Shown: piece by piece, positions 8,861 through 17,239 of the stretch
How positions within the stretch are numbered: the stretch's first letter is position 1
Layout: every line of letters starts with the position of its first letter
Source of the DNA: Chara braunii
Lineage: Eukaryota > Streptophyta > Charophyceae > Charales > Characeae
NCBI GenBank assembly: GCA_003427395.1
Contig: BFEA01000105.1
Coordinates: forward strand, 3,094,954-3,119,502
DNA length: 24,549 nucleotides
Direction of reading: 5' to 3'
Notes under the pieces: generated by a model
What the model was told of the DNA's origin: nothing
Seen by the model: only the letters and a program-made list of their open reading frames with translations
The model's database searches: none
Made by a program: the position numbers and the translations under genes

Positions 8861-9504
8861 TCTCTCGCTGCTATCAAAGGCACAGATCAGAGTTCAACGA
8901 AGACTTCATGTGCTAGAATCTCTACTACCATAAGCATGTCTCCTTCTCTTCTACACAGGATCTCTCCCTGAACATCAAATTGATGCTCCCACTCAATGGC
9001 TCACTCACCACCAAGCAAAAGCTCTCTCCCATGAGCGTCTGCCACTACAGGCGATCCCACTCCAAAAATAACAGGGAACAACAACTAACAGATGGCAACT
9101 CTATTTCCCTGCTACTCCAGCTATGGCCGTCTTCTTCACCACACAACACTGCTTGATTTCCACCAACCAGCACCATGCAGAATGAATAGTCCTCCAGAAA
9201 CGAATTCTGCATTTTTGTTTTCCTGGCGGCACTTTCCCCGTTGCCCTTGGAAGCCTCTGGATACTTGCTGGAGAAACACTTACCGCACAAACGGTACTTA
9301 GCATCGACTTTATGTACACATAAGAGCAGGTCTCAGGTTCAAAGCTCCACAAGCACAGTCAACGCTTACAACAGGATATAGCAACAGGTAAGGGCACAGG
9401 TAAGTCAATGCCAGGTCCCGGGTTCAAACTCCAACAGCATCACAAAGGCAGAACAGGCAACAACAACAGCGACAGGTCCCGGGATCGAATCACGGCAGAC
9501 TTAG
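8861..9504. other. Unassigned DNA between the two LTR-like copies
   Basis: Minus-strand open frames at 9045-9290 and 9101-9352 overlap, resemble nothing I know and have no clear pair of splice borders. The right part (9327-9493) holds the tRNA-like B-box modules listed separately. No other feature is seen. Confidence 0.4.
9327..9493 (+). repeat. Three tRNA B-box-like modules
   Basis: Related 21-22-bp sequences beginning CAGGT(C) lie at 9327-9348 (CAGGTCTCAGGTTCAAAGC), 9412-9432 (CAGGTCCCGGGTTCAAACTC) and 9473-9493 (CAGGTCCCGGGATCGAATCA). The middle one matches the pol III B-box consensus GGTTCRANNCC closely. No matching A-box or cloverleaf was found, so these look like remnants of tRNA-derived SINEs or a small tandem duplication rather than tRNA genes. 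Confidence 0.5.
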
Positions 9505-9644
9505 GAAGGTGAAATCCTTCGGGACATCCATTAAAATTGGAACGATACAGAGAAGATTAACAGGGCCTCTGTGCAAGGATGACAAGCATAAATCGAGAAA
9601 TGGTCCAAATAAAAAAAAGAAAAGAAAAAGAAGGTGAAATCCTT
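9505..9644 (+). repeat. 15-bp target-site duplication around the U6 retrocopy
   Basis: GAAGGTGAAATCCTT occurs at 9505-9519, at the 5' end of the U6 sequence, and again at 9630-9644, directly after the A-rich tail. The first copy overlaps the first few U6 bases by microhomology. This is the standard footprint of LINE target-primed reverse transcription. Confidence 0.92.
9515..9629 (+). pseudogene. U6 snRNA retropseudogene with A-rich tail
   Basis: The RNA part is 9515-9610 and the tail 9611-9629. It shows the U6 5' hairpin (TCC-TTCG-GGA), the invariant TTGGAACGATACAGAGAAG block containing the ACAGAGA box, AAGGATGACA, and the plant-type 3' end AAATCGAGAAATGGTCCAAA. Compared with canonical plant U6 there are several substitutions. 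The AGC catalytic triad reads AAC (in GATTAACAGGG), which should inactivate it. A functional plant U6 gene would have a TATA box near -30, an upstream sequence element near -60 and a T-run terminator. Here none is seen, and an A-rich tract replaces the T-run. With the perfect flanking duplication this is a retrotransposed copy made by LINE machinery acting in trans, sitting between the two LTR-like insertions. Confidence 0.93.
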
Positions 9645-9692
9645 TCATGTTTTCTAACCCCCAGGAAAAGCTTCTCATGGAGATCCCGTTAC

Positions 9693-9919
9693 CTGTTGGC
9701 TAACGGCTGCCCAATGGAAAAAGTTTCTCTTGGCCCCAGCGGACCCGTCTTCCAAGACCCATTTCTTGCTTTTGCTCTCCCTCAGTGTCATACAGTTTGA
9801 CAATACGGCATCCGTTGATAAGAACACGGTCGCTAGTGTGGCCCCCTTATATCCCACCATGTATCCACACTTCATCCGCTCAATGACTTCCATAATTGCT
9901 GATTCATAAAGAGAGATTC
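9693..9919 (-). CDS. Candidate internal coding exon of an unidentified host gene
   Basis: The minus strand is open from about 10013 to 9675. Within it a 227-bp segment has good splice borders. Upstream is a pyrimidine-rich acceptor (TTTGCCTCCTTACCTAACCCAG), and downstream is CAACAG followed by GTAACG. The translation is protein-like and well mixed, including SLYESAIMEVIERMKCG and NCMTLRESKSKKWVLEDG. I do not recognise the family. The U6 retrocopy would lie in the next intron and LTR-like copy B in the previous one, which is a typical arrangement for insertions in introns. Neighbouring exons could not be placed. A chance open frame with lucky borders remains possible. Confidence 0.4.
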
Positions 9920-10183
9920 CTGGGTTAGGTAAGGAGGCAAATTGAATCGAAACGCATATGAGTGGTGGGGCATTTGTGAAATATGAGCGTGTACAAAATC
10001 CGGTTACAGCATACTATGTGGAGATGGTGGCCAATCTAGAAATGACAAATTTCTGGAGTATCCGATATTGCAATAACCCATGCAGCATGTCTCGTGCCTG
10101 AGGGCCACGCCAGTCCACACCCAGGCCCAGGCCAAAAAAGGGGAAAAGACCCCAGCCACAGATTCAGGGCCTGAGCGAGGAAC

Positions 10184-10201
10184 AGTTGACTGAAGTCAAC
10201 T
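10184..10201. repeat. Conserved hairpin in LTR-like copy B
   Basis: AGTTGACT and AGTCAACT form 8-bp arms around GA. It corresponds in position to the hairpin at 8714-8737 of copy A. Confidence 0.7.
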
Positions 10202-10605
10202 CTCGGACGCCCAACAGTCGAAGTCAAAGTGTACCCAGCCCAGGCCGCCAGTCAGATCGACTCAGATGCACGCACTTGTTTGTACGCAGCTACCCAGACA
10301 GCATCAGGACCAAGGGGAAATCTGCAACTGTACAATCCAGGCCCTCGGCTGTGAGTCAATCTGTACGACTGTGGGCAGGAGACCTGAGGGCCGAAAGCCT
10401 CGTCAAACACTACTTAAGGACTGGGTCTCCAGGAAGTCGACATTCAGTCTTGCTATGCTGCTTGGACGCTGGCTCAACTCTGACCGGACGCTGGCATTGA
10501 CGCTGGCGAAATGCTGGCTTGACGCTGGCTGTGCACAGGCACTGTGGACGAGGACGCGGGACTGTGGCAGCATGCTGGCGCTTTCTGCTTTGTGCGTCAG
10601 GCATT

Positions 10606-10800
10606 GCTGATGTGGCGTTGCCACCTGTCTATCCTGCTGATGTGGCGCATGCCACTTGTCTGCATTGCTGATGGCGCATGCCACTGGTCTGGTGCTGCCA
10701 CCTGTCTACATTGTGTTGCTGATGTGGGGCTGCCACCTGTCTTCATTGATGATGTGGCGCATGCCACCTGTCTCTACATCTGACGTGGCATTGGCCACAC
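10606..10800 (+). repeat. Diverged ~31-bp tandem units in LTR-like copy B
   Basis: About six units follow GCTGATGTGGCGCATGCCAC plus (C/T)TGTCT and a short spacer. TGGCGCATGCCA within a unit is self-complementary. The units are homologous to the uniform 34-bp repeats of copy A read on the other strand. Confidence 0.8.
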
Positions 10801-11223
10801 TGTCGACATGAGGTGACTGGTTGCGACAAGGAGGGAGATCGGGATCTGTGGATGATGGGGATCGGGTACTCACCTGAGGTTGACTTCGTTACCGTAATCT
10901 GCTGTTGTCTTCATGGTCTTCACGAGATAAGAGTGCCATGTGTGATCAGGACTTATCATATTTGTTATCGTGTACTGGTTGATGACGTGGAGGCGGGAGG
11001 AAGCCCGGAGAAGAAGTGGGGTTTGATTGGACTACTCTTGGGTGATCATTGTTTATCTCTTCCACCTTCTCCTCTGTCTATTCCCCCTCCACTCTCTTCG
11101 TCTCATGGTAACGAGATACTGTTTCAGATATCACTTCACGTTAATTGGAGATTTTGTGCAGATCTGAGACTACTTGTCCTTGACGTCTCATGAGTATCTG
11201 CCAGACCGGGTTCATTACAATAT

Positions 11224-12115
11224 GCTCTAGCAAGTCAAAGATGACTGGAAGAAACTTCATCTCTGAGTCTTCATGCTCTTTCTCTTGCTATGTCTTTCAA
11301 GCCCATCTCACCAACTTCAGGGGAAAATGAGGAGAAATTGGCACAACTGAAGACCATGTACTATATCGGTCGATTACTCTACTGGTTAGAATGGCAAGCA
11401 GGAAATGACTCTGGCATAGCAGTAGGTCCAAACGAGTAAAAATCTTCTCTGAACTTGTCTTCCTCCTCCTCATGTCGCATTCTCCCTCATTTCCCCTTGT
11501 CCAATTAATCGCTGAGTTCTTAATCTTCAAAGGCAGTGCATTCAATTGGTTTAATAGCAGACATCCCTGGAAATCCTGAGGTAGAAGAAGTCTGCTAGGA
11601 TGATCTCGGGTTGCTGTATCTCCTGCAACTTTGAATATTTCGGACAGAGCATGATCCAATTCATGCCAATGCATCTAATCGCGGAAAGCACCTAGATATA
11701 TTTGACTTTGATAATTTAGATTTTTAATTGATAACCAAGACTAATGGATTGAACCTTGAAGCTTCTTATACAACTATCCACGGTTGACTGGACAGGGCAG
11801 AAGGGCGATGCTGGGGTGGCTTTGTGTTGATCCAGAACTACGTTTGCACATTGCGTCTTCCACGAGAGCAAAGCCTCACGTGATGTTCCAAATTTTTCTA
11901 CGTGAAGAGTACATATATTCGTAAATCTAGCCCTCCTTAGGTCACAGAAACACAGCACAAGAATAGAGTTCGTGCATTGGACACAGACTAGAAGAGACTC
12001 TGTCCGCATCAAACCGACCCACATGCACACAAACCACTCAGACTCGGATTTCTCAGTCCGAGGACTCCAAACCCCTAAACTCAGGAACCCAGCAGATACA
12101 TAAATCTTCGTCTTC
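11224..12115. other. Unassigned DNA
   Basis: Two minus-strand open frames (11297-11674, 125 codons, and 11716-12030, 104 codons) have no recognisable motif. AG-acceptor-like sites occur (for example TTGCAG near 11627 on the minus strand), but no convincing exon chain emerges. No repeat or RNA gene is seen. Confidence 0.4.
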
Positions 12116-12118
12116 TTC

Positions 12119-12176
12119 CTTTTTTAATTAATTAAATAATCAATTAATAATTAATTACTTTATTATTTAAAAAGCA
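12119..12176. repeat. AT-rich TTAATTAA tract
   Basis: A ~58-bp stretch is almost pure A/T, with repeated TTAATTAA and ATTAATTA palindromes (TTTTTAATTAATTAAATAAT and onward). Its composition differs sharply from the GC-rich flank to the right. It could be a decayed A-rich tail or an unpairing element. Confidence 0.7.
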
Positions 12177-13654
12177 GATACATGTGCAAGGAATATGAGC
12201 AAGAGCGATAGACAGAAAACCTAGTTACAAAATCACAAAGTAGTCCAGATAGTCGTGTAACAAGCAGAGAGAACAACGAACCAAGATCCACATAAGAGCA
12301 ATACAACGAACTTGAGTGTCAATGCTGACTCTCCCTGTTCACACCAACACTGTATCCAATGTCGCTCCTACTGTCTTGCGCCTAGCACCCAGCCTACTCT
12401 ACTCAGCCTATCAACCTATCTACGTTCTTGCAACAGGATCACATCGAAGTCGAAGACCAATGTATGTGACGTCAACACCGATGCCGACCGCCAGCATGTA
12501 CCAGTTACATTCTCTCTCTCTCTCCTAATCACCCCTCGTCTCCCACCTCATGCGCCTCCTACCCGAAGACCACCTTCACCATCACCTGCCTGCGCCCCTG
12601 CAGCCTGGCTATGGCTTCTGTGTGCCTGCTGCCTCGACCGCGCCCCTCACCTCAGCACCCGTGCGAGCATCCTACCGGCAGCGCCCATGCAGACACTAGC
12701 GCAGCAACGCAGCAGCGTGTCCACATTGCCTGCCAAGGCCAGAATGCCCTCCCAGGGGGCACACACTTTCCTTTATGGAAAGCGTGTCCACTGCTGGCTG
12801 GCCTGACCAGGTATGTGGGGGCCCAGTAGCTTACCTCTGGCCCCGAGTGTCTGCGCCCAGGCCCAGTTTCAGATACTGGCCTGGGCCTTGTGCAGTTAGG
12901 CACGTCCAGGCAGCCTCCCAGCCTCCAAGTGTTTGCAGCATTCCCATTGGCTCACGGCTCATGTGTGACGACAATGCTGCTTTCTCATTGGCGCACGGCC
13001 AGTCCGTGATGTTCGGCCTCACACAGCATGTGACCAGGGTGCAACCAACTGAGCCCTGGGCTCAACTGTACAGCGCAGCCCTTTGCTTCTGGAAAGAGCC
13101 TGGAGGCTCACGTTGCTCTGTAACCAACTGGCGTGCTGCAACTGTCTGAGTACCCACGTATGGAAAAATGTCGGAAACAGGCCTCATGGGGATATTCAGG
13201 CCCACCTTCACTTAGGGTGGGCACTGGCTTGCTGGGGGCCGCAGCCCAGAGCACTTGTATGTCTGATGAGGGCCCCACGAGGGCTCATTCCCCGCACATG
13301 AATCTGCTCAGCAAAAGCTCACATTTCTCAGACCCAAAACTGTTCAGGTTCTTGCAGCATCTGCAGTGGGGGCTAGAGACCTCCTCCTTCATCGTGCCTA
13401 CGATGTCAAGGAATGTCATCAGCCCTCTCAATAGATTCTGACTCAGATATTCCAACCGTGACGATAATTTCTCTAGAATCTACAGTGATATTGGCACCGG
13501 ACACGCAGAGCTGCCATCTGCACAGTGTTTGCATGATGGGCAGCCAACATGGGAATGGGCCCGACAGATCTGCTTCCGTAAATTTCTGTTCTCTGCATGT
13601 GCCACCACTGCAGCCTTGCTTCTACACACCCATTATTTGCCTCACCTGGCTGTA
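12177..13654. other. GC-rich unassigned DNA with short CT repeat
   Basis: A (CT)n tract lies near 12511-12523. Open frames up to 164 codons occur (12312-12806 plus), but they overlap one another on both strands, are rich in Pro/Ala/Cys as expected from GC-rich sequence, and show no domain. GGCCCAG/CTGGGCC words are frequent between 12800 and 12910. No gene is supported. Confidence 0.4.
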
Positions 13655-13681
13655 CCATGGGTGTACCAACTGAGCTAGGCC
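13655..13681 (-). repeat. tRNA-like SINE head, minus-strand copy
   Basis: On the minus strand, GGCCTAGCTCAGTTGGTACA plus CCCATGG matches the plus-strand SINE head at 13837-13863 at 26 of 27 positions. TAGCTCAGTTGG is a perfect pol III A-box. No B-box or A-rich tail follows within 200 bp, so it is a truncated copy in head-to-head orientation with the other. Confidence 0.75.
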
Positions 13682-13836
13682 TGTTGAGGTACCCATTGTT
13701 CGACACACCCGGCCATAACGTGTCAGCTTCTTTCTTGAGAGCACAATGATTTACTTCCCAACCACTTACTGGATCCCCCAGCTGACAGCATCTTGGCCCC
13801 AGACCACTCGTACAAAAGTCATCAGAGCCACTGTCG

Positions 13837-14062
13837 GGCCTAGCGCAGTTGGTACACCCATGGACTGTTGAAACTGGAAATAGAAACCTGAGCTCGAATC
13901 CCCATGGAACCAGATGGCTTGGATGAAATATTTATGAACTACCTCAATTCAAACTTTTCAAAGATGATATCTCAAGGCTGTGACGCTGGGCCCGGTTCCC
14001 AGCATGTGCTGCTCCCCACGAATAGATTGGAGCCGTGTCCCCATTAAAAAAAAAAGGAAAAA
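13837..14062 (+). mobile_element. tRNA-derived SINE with A-rich tail
   Basis: The head has an A-box (TAGCGCAGTTGG at 13841-13852) and a B-box-like GAGCTCGAATCCC near 13892-13904, about 50 bp apart as in tRNA genes. The T-arm does not pair well, so this is a SINE head rather than a tRNA gene. A ~140-bp unrelated body follows, containing the hairpin GCTGGG-CCCGGTT-CCCAGC and AATAGATTGGAGCC. The element ends in CCCATTA10GGA7 at 14042-14062. The 3' body recurs at 21635-21697 and 4338-4367. SINEs borrow LINE machinery, and the LINE-like ORFs in this window are candidate partners, though that link is inference. A clear target duplication was not found; TCAGAGCC occurs at both ends but could be chance. 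Confidence 0.75.
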
Positions 14063-14159
14063 AAGTCTGTCACCCTTTTAATAAACAAAAAAAAAAGGAA
14101 AGGGAGGAAAACGTGAAGGCCGTCAGAGCCCTTGCAGCCAGACAATCCATACTAGAGAG
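14063..14159. other. Second A-rich tract and unassigned DNA
   Basis: AATAAAC followed by A10GGAAAGGGAGG at about 14080-14108 is a second A-rich tract close to the SINE tail. It may be part of an extended tail or a second decayed insertion. Confidence 0.4.
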
Positions 14160-14179
14160 TCTAGACTCTAGAGTCTAGA
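14160..14179. repeat. Perfect 20-bp palindrome
   Basis: TCTAGACTCTAGAGTCTAGA is its own reverse complement, made of nested TCTAGA/CTCTAGAG words with no loop. It is immediately followed by an AT-rich tract. Confidence 0.95.
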
Positions 14180-14189
14180 TCGATGATCT

Positions 14190-14236
14190 CATTGTTTTTA
14201 TTTTATTTATTTATTTATTTTTATTATTATTTTAAA
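14190..14236. repeat. (TTTA)n microsatellite and T-rich tract
   Basis: Repeated TTTATTTATTTATTTTTATT then ATTATTATTTT. On the minus strand this is an A-rich tract of the kind left by retroposons, but no body could be assigned to it. Confidence 0.85.
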
Positions 14237-14614
14237 CGCTCGCTTTCTCCGATCTCATCATATGATGGCGAGGTCACTGATGGCGTTGTACTACAGCCAC
14301 GGAACTGCTTGTACTATGTTATTCATCATGAATGTCTCCTCCTTTACAGTTGCAACCCCTATCAGGGTTGCATTGGAAAACCAACCACGGCTGTCGGCTG
14401 CCACCAGTGTACAGCGGACTGGTCTATCAGCAGATTGGCCTGGCGCGGAACCAGAACCGCCAAAGTGATGAGAAACAACCATGCTATGCAGTGGAAGATT
14501 GAAAATAGCCAATCTAACTCAGGAGAAGTGAAACTCAGGCAATGCACTCATCATCACCAAAGGAGAGTAAGAAGGAGGGAACCAACATAGACAAAAGACC
14601 TGTTATGGACTCCG

Positions 14615-14632
14615 CCAGGGCTCGATCCCTGG
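14615..14632 (+). repeat. T-arm-like hairpin (B-box) of a possible tRNA-derived remnant
   Basis: CCAGGG-CTCGAT-CCCTGG is a perfect stem-loop that resembles a tRNA T-arm (GGCTCGATCCC). No A-box or acceptor stem can be placed upstream, so no tRNA gene is called. Confidence 0.4.
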
Positions 14633-15690
14633 TCTATCTTTTTGCTGTTTCGGCTGCATCCCGTTTTCAGCCTGGTACCCTTTTTCCAAACCCCTCCTTT
14701 GGTACCGTAGGATTTTGGACAACTGGCGCCATGCTGCAATTCGGACGCCACTTTGAAATACCGCATTTTTCAGTTCTGCCCTCGGGGCCTTTGCAGAAAT
14801 GCCCCTGGTACCGTACGTGTCACCGGTCCTTATACCGGCTCCCCGTACGGTACGGTGTCGGTGCGAATACCCTTACGAGGGTATCCGCCCTGGTTTTTGC
14901 AGACAACAGGAATAGTTTGGTTTGAAGTTCTAAGTATACCGCGAGAGGCGCGGCAGTGTCTGTGGTTTACGTTGAGTGGATGGTTGACAAGAATAAAGAG
15001 TGTGTGGACGCGCAGATTTGAGGCGCGCATGATCTTTTTTTTATTGATGGTTGTGAAAGTCGGCATAGTTGCCGACCAGATTTTTGTTTTTTTCTGATTA
15101 AGATAGGATTAAAAGGATTATGTCTCGTGATTGGTACGCTTGCCGGTGACCTGTGCGTACGTGCGGAGGACGGCATCGACAGCAAGGTGGTTTTGAAAGT
15201 ATTTCGGTAGGTCTGCACATCGCGCAATGTTTTTTTATTTGAGCGCCCGACAGAACTAGACCCAACCTTGGGCCTAGCGCTAGCAGGATACGACGCCAGA
15301 CTTTATGGTCGTCTCGACAGTCGGGGACCTTGAGTGCGTGTCTCGTCTGATAGGCCTGCGTGTTGAGATGTCGGCGAGAGTCCGCTATCACACCGCTGTT
15401 GGGAATAGGGCGCGGTCAGGGTTCGGGTTTGTAGTTGCACTTGAGGCTAAGAGGCCGGTAATGCAGGATGTATATGACCCACATTTCGGGTTCGGTAAGG
15501 CCGTGCGGAGGTATGGCGGCCGGAAGAAAAGAGGAGGAAGGAGCTCGTCCCGCTCTTTTCTGAGGGATATCGAGCAAGCCAAGAGCCGAACCCGGGGTTT
15601 TCAACCCGGGCGAGCTGGTTGGTAGCAGTAGTTTGAGGGGTAGGTTAGTAGGATGGGAGTTAGAAAGGAAAGGGGCTGCGTGGGAGTAGG
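14633..15690. other. Unassigned DNA rich in short inverted repeats
   Basis: Between 14690 and 14900 GGTACC/GTAC words are dense and hairpins are stacked (CCGTACGGTACGG near 14842, GGGGCC...GGCCCC-like arms near 14787-14808, ATACCC-TTAC-GAGGGTAT near 14866-14884). AACCCGGG recurs 14 bp apart near 15588-15610. The plus open frame 15305-15625 (106 codons) is Arg/Gly-rich with no known domain. No gene is supported. Confidence 0.4.
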
Positions 15691-15692
15691 GG

Positions 15693-16902
15693 AGTACTTA
15701 CCTCGAGGTGGGGCTGAATGTATTGGATCGTACTCCAGCGATAGATGTATTCGATTTCGCTCGTTATATCGGTGGAAGTAGCGGGAGGCCGGTGTGTGTC
15801 GCAGACTCGCCTGTGTGCCAAGGCGCCGCCCAACCTATCGATGGAAGAAGATCCTCTCTAACTCCCTGCGCGTATGGCTGGACAGCGGTATATATGTCCA
15901 CGCTCTAGCAGAAGGTTCATTCGATTTGCTCATTCTAGTGACGGGAGCAGCGTGAGAGCGGTCCTGGGGTTTGGGATGCTCACCTGTTGACCGGTGCGTT
16001 GCTCTGAAAGTAGCCTTGTGCTATCTTTCTGCGCACGTGAGGGTGAACTGACGGTGTACCTTGTGATGTTCTAGGGAACTGGTCAGGAGGGTGGTCAGGT
16101 ATGGTCATGCGAATCAAGATTACGCACTACAAACGGATGGCAGTGGTGGAGGTAGCGGGCGCCTACCTACCGGCGGTTCGATAAAGTTGCGGGGACATCG
16201 AGGATCAAACATGCAAAAGTAGATGGAGTAGCCAGGAAGAGAAAGGGATAGGGGCTTGCTCCTGTCAGAAAAGAGGGTTGCAGTTGCACGTTGCTCGACC
16301 CACTTAGGGAGCAACGACGGAGATAGAAAATGACGAGGAATAGAAGGGGGCGAGGGAGTACATACCTGAGAGGCCGAGCACGGCGGTGCAAAAGGGGGAT
16401 CTGACTGTTGGTTGGGGAAGTTGAACAGAAAGGCGGAGCTGAAAGGTAGGCTGCGGGAGTAGGGAAACTAACCTGTGGATCGGCGGGCCGCCTGTTCCCG
16501 ACTATTGGAATAGCGAACTAATGAAGAGATAGTCATAGGGCTTTGGAGGCTTACCTATCGGCCAGTGCACAGTCCACCCTGCTAGATGAGGTAACCAAAG
16601 AAGGATTGGCATCTGCAGGCACGACTGTTGCTGTTGATCGGAGTAACTTCTGGAAGGGGAGCAACTACTGCTGATTGCCGCTGCTGCTGCTGCTGAGGTT
16701 GGCTTTTCTGGAGGGCGGTGCTGTGGCTACTGCAGGGCTTGTTGAGGACAAAAGAGTGATATGCAGAGAGGTGGTGCTGGAGATTGAGAGTTCGTCGGAC
16801 AGGCCAGCTCTGCAGTTGGCTGAAGGTGGTCCAAGCGGGTTTACTTGACCACCATTGCGGGACCGTTAGCGTTCGAACCGGTGAGAGCATTGCTATTGGC
16901 AA
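15693..16902 (-). other. Candidate minus-strand multi-exon gene: six near-consensus splice donors
   Basis: On the minus strand, donor-like sequences occur at about 16548-16557 (ATAG/GTAAGC), 16465-16474 (ACAG/GTTAGT), 16359-16367 (TCAG/GTATGT), 16161-16168 (GTAG/GTAGGC), 15976-15986 (ACAG/GTGAGC) and 15693-15703 (CGAG/GTAAGT). Pyrimidine-rich AG acceptors precede several, for example CTTCCCCAACCAACAG before the 16359 donor and CCCTCTTTTCTGACAG before the 16161 donor. The implied exons are short (20-90 bp). The upstream open frame 16582-16902 contains a glutamine run encoded by the CTG/CAG tract. I could not make a coherent protein from these pieces. An imperfect local repeat carrying a donor-like motif is the alternative. 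Confidence 0.25.
16668..16698. repeat. CTG/CAG trinucleotide tract
   Basis: GCCGCTGCTGCTGCTGCTGA encodes a short Gln run in one minus frame. CTG-rich sequence recurs at 16970-17065 in a degenerate form. Confidence 0.85.
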
Positions 16903-17239
16903 CCACTTGAGTGAACGGATGCGGCGGGCTTAGTTGGGCTATGTAGTATGCTCGAACCTCACTGTTGGAACTGCTGCTGTCTGCTGGTGGCTGCTGCATC
17001 TGTGCACAAACTGTTGGCTGCTGCGTATTGTTGCCTATTGCTGCATACTGCTGCTGACTGTTATAGACTGCTATGCGGCGGCGATTGGGTTGAGGAGAGG
17101 TGTTGAGACTCGGAGAGGTGACTAGACTTTACAAGCAGAGGGTTAGTGTTGCGGATTGGGAGGTCGCCGGGTGATTGATTTCGGCAGTTTAACTTCAGAA
17201 GATGGCCAAGCTGCTACTATTTGGCCATCATTGCGGGGC
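16825..17239. repeat. Pair of ~39-bp imperfect direct repeats
   Basis: Segments at about 16825-16863 and 17201-17239 share (G)TGG(C/T)CCAAGC...TTG(G/A)CCA(T/C)CATTGCGGG(G/A). They are 376 bp apart. The interval contains the degenerate CTG-rich stretch. Confidence 0.5.

Larger units (their letters stand above)
10065..11223 (+). mobile_element. LTR-like element, copy B (probable solo LTR), flanked by ATAT duplication
   Basis: The element is 10069-11219 (1151 bp), from TGCAATAACCCATG to CATTACA on the plus strand. ATAT flanks it at 10065-10068 and 11220-11223. It aligns with the reverse complement of 7628-8856 from end to end. Both copies keep AGTATCTGCCAGAC near the 3' end, the GGCCTGGG-rich 5' part, the hairpin and the central tandem repeats. 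The two copies have different target duplications, so they are independent insertions, not arms of one foldback element. Open frames inside (for example 10813-11193) align with the corresponding minus frame of copy A only loosely and are probably not genes. LTR identity is inferred from the ends, duplication and lack of coding sequence. Confidence 0.75.

Noticed and set aside
9515-9610. Functional U6 gene
   Set aside because: No TATA or upstream sequence element, no T-run terminator, mutated AGC triad, and an A-tail with target duplication.
7628-11219. Single 3.6-kb foldback (long terminal inverted repeat) transposon
   Set aside because: Each arm has its own complete TG...CA ends and its own flanking 4-bp duplication (CCTG; ATAT), while the outer flanks of the pair do not match. 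Two insertions explain this better.
12312-12806. 164-codon plus-strand protein gene
   Set aside because: The composition follows the GC-rich DNA, overlapping frames are open on both strands, and there is no domain or clear splice context.
13837-13912. tRNA gene
   Set aside because: A- and B-box-like sequences are present, but the T-stem and acceptor stem do not pair and a SINE body with an A-tail follows.
14605-14640. tRNA gene
   Set aside because: Only a T-arm-like hairpin can be folded; no A-box or acceptor stem is present.
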